Below, piece by piece: positions 60,360 through 64,000 of a stretch of 64,000 nucleotides of DNA; position 1 is the stretch's first letter, and each line of letters starts with the position of its first letter. The stretch is from Microbispora siamensis (GTDB lineage: Bacteria; Actinomycetota; Actinomycetes; Streptosporangiales; Streptosporangiaceae): positions 41,125-105,124 of the forward strand of contig NZ_BOOF01000042.1 of assembly GCF_016863095.1 (NCBI RefSeq), given 5' to 3'. The notes beneath the pieces were generated by a model. It saw only the letters and a list, made by a program, of their open reading frames with translations, had not been told where the DNA came from and did not search any database. The position numbers and the translations under genes were made by a program.

Positions 60360-62225
60360 ATGAATCTCAGCCTTAGCGACATCGTGCCTCCGCTGCGCTG
60401 GACCGCGCCCAGCCAGGTAGAGCCGATCGCGAGCGACCCCGGTCTTCCCGACGCGTGGTGGCAGGCGCTTCCCCTCGACCGGGCCTGTGCGGCGGTGGGA
60501 ACCGGCCAGGTCGCCTCCCGGCTCGCCGACCTCACCATCGCCTGCTGGGCGCACCTGGTCCTCGGCGACATCCTCCCGCTGCTGAGGTTCACCCACCCCG
60601 AGGAGAGCCTCCAGACGCCTGGCCCCCGGGAGAGCGTCCACGACCTGTACGTCGACGTGATCGACAAGCTGCTGGCCACCGAGCCCGCGCGGGAGCCGGC
60701 CGGGGCGCCGGTCCCGCCGGCCCTCCCCGAGCGGCCGATGCCCGAGATCATCGACGAGATCTTCGCCCGGCTGGACGACCGCCAGCGGGCCATCGCACGC
60801 GACCGGCTCTACTTCGACACCTCCCAGCAACCGGGCCAGGCCCAGCGGGCCACGCTGGACGAGCTGGCCCAGCGCTTCTCGGTCACCCGGGAGCGCATCC
60901 GGCAGATCGAGCGCGACCTGCGCGACCACGTGATGGACTGGCTGAACGGCCCGTCCGCCGCGCCGCTGAACGCCCATCTGTCCTGGCTGCGCACCCGGCT
61001 GGGCTCGGCCGTGCCCGCCGACGACCTCGCCGCCGCCGTGCCGTGGCACCGCACCGAGCTGATCACGCTCGCGATCCCCGCCTGGCGGTTCGTCCGTACG
61101 CTCCTGACCGGGTACGAGCAGGTGGACGGCTGGCTGGTCGCGGGCGGCGCGGACGAGCTCAGGGAGAAGACCCGGCAGCTGTTCACCGACGGCCCCCGGC
61201 CGCTCGAGGAGGCGGTCTCCCTCGTCGCCCAGCTCGGCATCCGGGAGGACGTCGCCGAGCGCTGGCTGGCGTCGGTGCCGCACCTGCGGGTCATGGAGGG
61301 CCACGTCGTCCCCTGGCCGCGCAGCATGGGAGACAAGGCGGAGGCCGTGCTGGCGGTCGCCCGCGCCCCGCTCGCGCCCGAGGAGATCCAGACCCGCATC
61401 GGCGAGGACTACAGCCTCGTCGGCATCCGCAACCAGCTCGCCTCGGACGAGCGGTTCATCCGGCTCGACCGCAGTAAGTACGGCCTGCGGCGCTGGGGCG
61501 GCGACGAGTACCTCGGCATCCGGGAGATGATCATCCGGGAGATCGAGCGCGCGGGCGGCGAGGCGTCCGTGAGCACGGTCGTGGACAACCTCACCTCCCG
61601 CTACGACGTGAGCGAGAGCTCCATCAGGGCGTACGCCGGAGGGCCCGGGTTCGAGCGGACCCAGCGCGGCTACATCAGGGTGGCCGCCCAGGACCAGGCC
61701 GAGCCGTACCAGCCGCGCCGGGACGTCTCGATGACCCGCCGCTGCTTCCGCAGCAGGGACGGCCGCTGGTGGCACCGTGTCGACGTCAACGCCGAGCACC
61801 TGCGCGGCTCGGGCTCCCCGCTGCCGACCGGTTTCGCCGCGCACCTCGGCATGGCGCCCGGCGGCCAGCTCACCGCCTCCACCGCGTCGGGCGAGGTGGT
61901 GATCAGCTGGCACAACCAGCCGACCATCGGCTCGATCAGGAACGTTCTCGCCGAGTACAACGCGTCCGAGGGCGACCACGTCTTCCTGACGGTCTCCGAC
62001 GGCGGCGAACTGCTGACCCGCTTCCTGCCCGTGGCGGGGGCCGGGCTGCCCGCGATCAACCAGGCGCTGCACCTGATCGGGTACACCGCTCCGGTGGCGT
62101 CGGAGGCCGAGGGCCTGCGGCTCATCGGCGCCCGCATCGGTCTGCCCGAGGGGGCCGCCCGCGAGGAGATCCTCGACCGCCTGCGCGAACGCGGCGACCG
62201 CGACATCCTGCGCTTCCTGACCTGA
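60360..62225 (+). CDS. candidate system protein B with sigma-region-4-like helix-turn-helix
   Basis: A 621-aa product and paralogue of the gene at 56609. Near residues 162-195 is a sigma-70 region-4-like helix-turn-helix (LDELAQRFSVTRERIRQIERDL). Residues 320-440 hold two repeated winged-helix-like segments (AEAVLAVARAPLAPEEIQTRIGEDY and YLGIREMIIREIERAGG with SVSTVVDNLT), which resemble HARE-type wHTH modules. The last 180 residues are shared with the paralogue (MTRRCFRSRDGRWWHRVDVN; RERGDRDILRFL). It probably binds DNA. It is 55 bases downstream of the helicase gene in the same orientation. No known family name. Confidence 0.84.
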   Translation: MNLSLSDIVPPLRWTAPSQVEPIASDPGLPDAWWQALPLDRACAAVGTGQVASRLADLTIACWAHLVLGDILPLLRFTHPEESLQTPGPRESVHDLYVDVIDKLLATEPAREPAGAPVPPALPERPMPEIIDEIFARLDDRQRAIARDRLYFDTSQQPGQAQRATLDELAQRFSVTRERIRQIERDLRDHVMDWLNGPSAAPLNAHLSWLRTRLGSAVPADDLAAAVPWHRTELITLAIPAWRFVRTLLTGYEQVDGWLVAGGADELREKTRQLFTDGPRPLEEAVSLVAQLGIREDVAERWLASVPHLRVMEGHVVPWPRSMGDKAEAVLAVARAPLAPEEIQTRIGEDYSLVGIRNQLASDERFIRLDRSKYGLRRWGGDEYLGIREMIIREIERAGGEASVSTVVDNLTSRYDVSESSIRAYAGGPGFERTQRGYIRVAAQDQAEPYQPRRDVSMTRRCFRSRDGRWWHRVDVNAEHLRGSGSPLPTGFAAHLGMAPGGQLTASTASGEVVISWHNQPTIGSIRNVLAEYNASEGDHVFLTVSDGGELLTRFLPVAGAGLPAINQALHLIGYTAPVASEAEGLRLIGARIGLPEGAAREEILDRLRERGDRDILRFLT

Positions 62226-62270
62226 CACGGGGGTGGGAGAGATGTCGGGGGCAGCACGTAGGCTCGGAGC

Positions 62271-63377
62271 ATGTTGCGGCTCCACGACACCCTGAACCGG
62301 CAGGTCGTGCCCGTCGCCCCGGCCGGCTCGCGGATCCTGCGGATGTACACCTGCGCCGCGCACGGGCCCGCCGGTCTCGCCGACCTGCGCCCCGCCCTGC
62401 TCGCCGACCTGGTCCGCCGCGTCGCCGAACGCGCCGGGCTGCGGGTGCTCGCCTGCCGTAACGTCTCCGACCTCCTTCACCCGGACGGCGGTAACGGCGA
62501 TGCCGCGTCTCTCGACGCCGACACGCTCGCGCTCAACATGCGCGCCCCCGAGCACTCCCCCAGGACCAGCGAGACGATGGGCCTGGTGATCGAGCTCATC
62601 GGGCGGCTCATCGAGCGCGGCCACGCGTACGCCACCCCGGAGGGAGCGGTGTTCTTCGACGCGGCGTCCTTCCCCACGTACGGCGAGATCTCCGGCAAGC
62701 CGGGCTCGGCGTCCGACTGGCCCCTGTGGGAGCCGCTGCCGGGACCGGCCGACGGCGGCGCCGGAGCGGTCTGGGACGCGCCCTGGGGCCGCGGGCTCCC
62801 CGGCCGCGACATCGAGTGTTCTGCCACGCCGCTGCGGTTCCTCGGCCCGCGCTTCGACCTGTACGTGGGCGGGGCCGACCTGTGCTTCCCCCACCACGAG
62901 AGGGCGCGGGCCCAGTCGAACGCCGCGACAGGTCAGGAGGCGGCCGTTCACTGGGCGCACTCCGGGCGCCTGCTGTTCGAGGGCCGCCCGGCAGGCATCG
63001 GAGACGCCGTGCCGCTGTCCGGCGTCGTCGCCGCCGGTCTCGATCCCCTCTCCGTACGGCTGGCCTTGCTGGAGCAGCACTACCGGCGGCCGGTCGACCT
63101 CACCTGGGACGCGCTCCGCGCCGCCGACGAGGAACTGCGGCGGCTTCGGCGGCGAGTCGCCGAATGGGCGGAGTCGCCGAGCCGCCCGATCGACGACGCC
63201 CACGCCGAGCGCGTCCAGCGGGCGCTGGACGACGACCTCGACACGCCCGGGGCGCTACGCCTGCTGCGCAACCTGGAGGCCGACGAGTCGGTCGCGCCGG
63301 GGGCCAAGTTCGAGACCTTCCTCCACTTCGACCACGTGCTCGCCCTCGACCTGCCCGCCGACATCGGCCGCATCTGA
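62271..63377 (+). CDS. cysteinyl-tRNA synthetase/MshC-like protein without catalytic motifs
   Basis: A 368-aa product. It retains the CysRS zinc environment (MYTCAAHG; GRDIECSATPLRFLG; GGADLCFPHHERARAQSNAA) and the hinge DDDLDTPGALRLL. The ATP-binding HIGH motif is gone (GLADLRP in its place) and the KMSKS loop is absent (FEGRPAGIGDAV). It cannot activate cysteine by the normal class I mechanism. A zinc/cysteine-binding or regulatory role is possible. MshC and CysRS from the same genome should be compared. The ATG lies 45 bases downstream of the previous gene. Confidence 0.85.
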   Translation: MLRLHDTLNRQVVPVAPAGSRILRMYTCAAHGPAGLADLRPALLADLVRRVAERAGLRVLACRNVSDLLHPDGGNGDAASLDADTLALNMRAPEHSPRTSETMGLVIELIGRLIERGHAYATPEGAVFFDAASFPTYGEISGKPGSASDWPLWEPLPGPADGGAGAVWDAPWGRGLPGRDIECSATPLRFLGPRFDLYVGGADLCFPHHERARAQSNAATGQEAAVHWAHSGRLLFEGRPAGIGDAVPLSGVVAAGLDPLSVRLALLEQHYRRPVDLTWDALRAADEELRRLRRRVAEWAESPSRPIDDAHAERVQRALDDDLDTPGALRLLRNLEADESVAPGAKFETFLHFDHVLALDLPADIGRI

Positions 63378-63437
63378 CGGGCACTCCCCGCGTACGCCGG
63401 ACGGGCCGGCTCCGGCGCCCGTCCGTTTGTCGGGCGT

Positions 63438-63481
63438 GGTTCTCGATGTGGACGGGCTTGGTTCTCGATGCGGTCGGGCTT
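63438..63481. repeat. 22-bp tandem repeat, two copies
   Basis: GGTTCTCGATGTGGACGGGC and its neighbour GGTTCTCGATGCGGTCGGGC, each 22 bases long with the following TT, stand side by side (63438-63459 and 63460-63481) with two mismatches. It lies between the pseudo-synthetase and the DUF222-like gene. Confidence 0.7.
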
Positions 63482-63633
63482 GGGCCGACCCGGCAGCCCC
63501 CGCTCCTTTCGTGCACGAGTGCAGCCCGGCAGCTCAACCTGTCGCTCCAACAATTCGCTGCTCAAAGAGTGTGCGAGGCGCGACGGCGTGAAAGAATTCA
63601 TACAAGTATTCGAATCTAGCGAGGAGGATCGCG

Positions 63634-64000
63634 ATGGATCTGTTTGCTGTCGATCCCGACCGCTCTCCTCGTTCGAATAATGCTGGTGGCGACTGGTGGG
63701 ATCGGTTGACCGCCGACTCGCCGTTGTGGGCGTCCGGGGACTCACGTGCCTGCGGCTGTGGAGCCGGGAACGAGGAGGTCGCGGACGATGCCGGTGCTGC
63801 GGATGGCTCGGAAGCCGGTGCTTGTGGGTCAGGCGCCGGTCGAGACCGGGCCCGGTCGTCGTGGGTGTTGGTGGGTTCTCTTCGTGAGTCGGCGCAGGAG
63901 TTGGCGCTGACTCCGCTTCCGGAGGATGTGGACATCTGTCTGGCCGAGGCCGAGGAGTTGATGTTCGCGCGGGATCGGATCACCTCCGCGTTGGCTGATC
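63634..64000 (+). CDS. probable DUF222/HNH endonuclease, 5' part only
   Basis: About 122 codons are visible and the frame is open to the window end. It starts MDLFAVDPDRSPRSNNAGGDWW. After a Gly/Ala/Asp-rich region comes VDICLAEAEELMFARDRITSALAD, resembling the N-terminus of the DUF222 domain found in 13E12-type HNH nucleases. AGGAGG precedes the ATG. Codon use is less GC-rich at third positions than in neighbours (GCT, TCT, TTG), a sign of acquisition. The HNH part would lie beyond the window. Confidence 0.6.
   Translation, partial: MDLFAVDPDRSPRSNNAGGDWWDRLTADSPLWASGDSRACGCGAGNEEVADDAGAADGSEAGACGSGAGRDRARSSWVLVGSLRESAQELALTPLPEDVDICLAEAEELMFARDRITSALAD

Noticed and set aside
63424..63435. 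CGTTTGTCGGGC identical to the box half-site before secreted protein 4
   Set aside because: No AAAAG lies 12 bases upstream, and the next gene starts 200 bases away with no leader hairpins, so it is probably chance.

Overview
The window is very GC-rich DNA with dense gene packing, many GTG starts and short start/stop overlaps. It carries mycothiol-bacteria style families (MoeZ, DUF3107, DUF3117, a SigE/anti-sigma/HtrA/TatB/Mrp block, LigD/Ku). This fits a filamentous or related actinomycete; Streptosporangiales is my best guess (inference only). No rRNA, tRNA or CRISPR array was seen.

Layout. 1-6.7 kb: the N-terminal part of a large wall-polymer-like protein, an alkyltransferase-like (ATL) gene, and a tandemly duplicated operon of two membrane-protein/S8-protease pairs. 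One of the two proteases has lost every catalytic residue. 6.8-9.9 kb: an autoregulated-looking membrane protein/winged-helix pair, moeZ and an alpha/beta hydrolase. 10.2-16.4 kb: the most unusual region, six consecutive genes for small secreted low-complexity proteins (Asn-, Lys- or Cys-rich). They share a signal-peptide design, similar structured leaders, a fixed-spacing AAAAG-N12-GTTTGTC box (four of six) and near-identical terminators. 16.6-19.4 kb: end-joining genes (ku, and separate LigD ligase and polymerase genes). 19.5-24.2 kb: TetR, DUF3107, a ferritin-like protein and a DEAD-box helicase. 24.5-36.1 kb: metabolic and membrane genes, a RecB-like nuclease, a metallo-beta-lactamase-fold protein with a degraded metal site, a 1,120-residue membrane-anchored propeller-like protein and a CPBP protease.

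36.2-54 kb is a conserved actinobacterial backbone: MgtE-N/CBS protein, DUF1003, mrp, tatB, htrA, anti-sigma and sigE, methyltransferase, pepA, DUF3117, paaX/paaG-like, tag, a DivIVA-like protein, two LOG-family proteins, dapE, dapC and fdxA. The gene order resembles the mycobacterial sigE-htrA-tatB-mrp neighbourhood.

54-64 kb is again accessory. A 204-bp MITE-like element with perfect 18-bp inverted ends and an 8-bp target duplication sits inside the 3' end of a small gene. An orphan binding lipoprotein and a methyltransferase follow. Then comes a candidate three-gene system: two paralogous DNA-binding-like proteins (one with a sigma-region-4-like helix-turn-helix) flanking a RelE-like/UvrD helicase fusion. 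After it lie a cysteinyl-tRNA synthetase homologue lacking both catalytic signatures and the start of a probable DUF222/HNH gene.

The strongest candidates for undescribed biology are the six-gene secreted low-complexity cluster with its shared leaders, the RelE-UvrD/sigma-like triad, and the catalytically dead S8 protease with its paired membrane protein.
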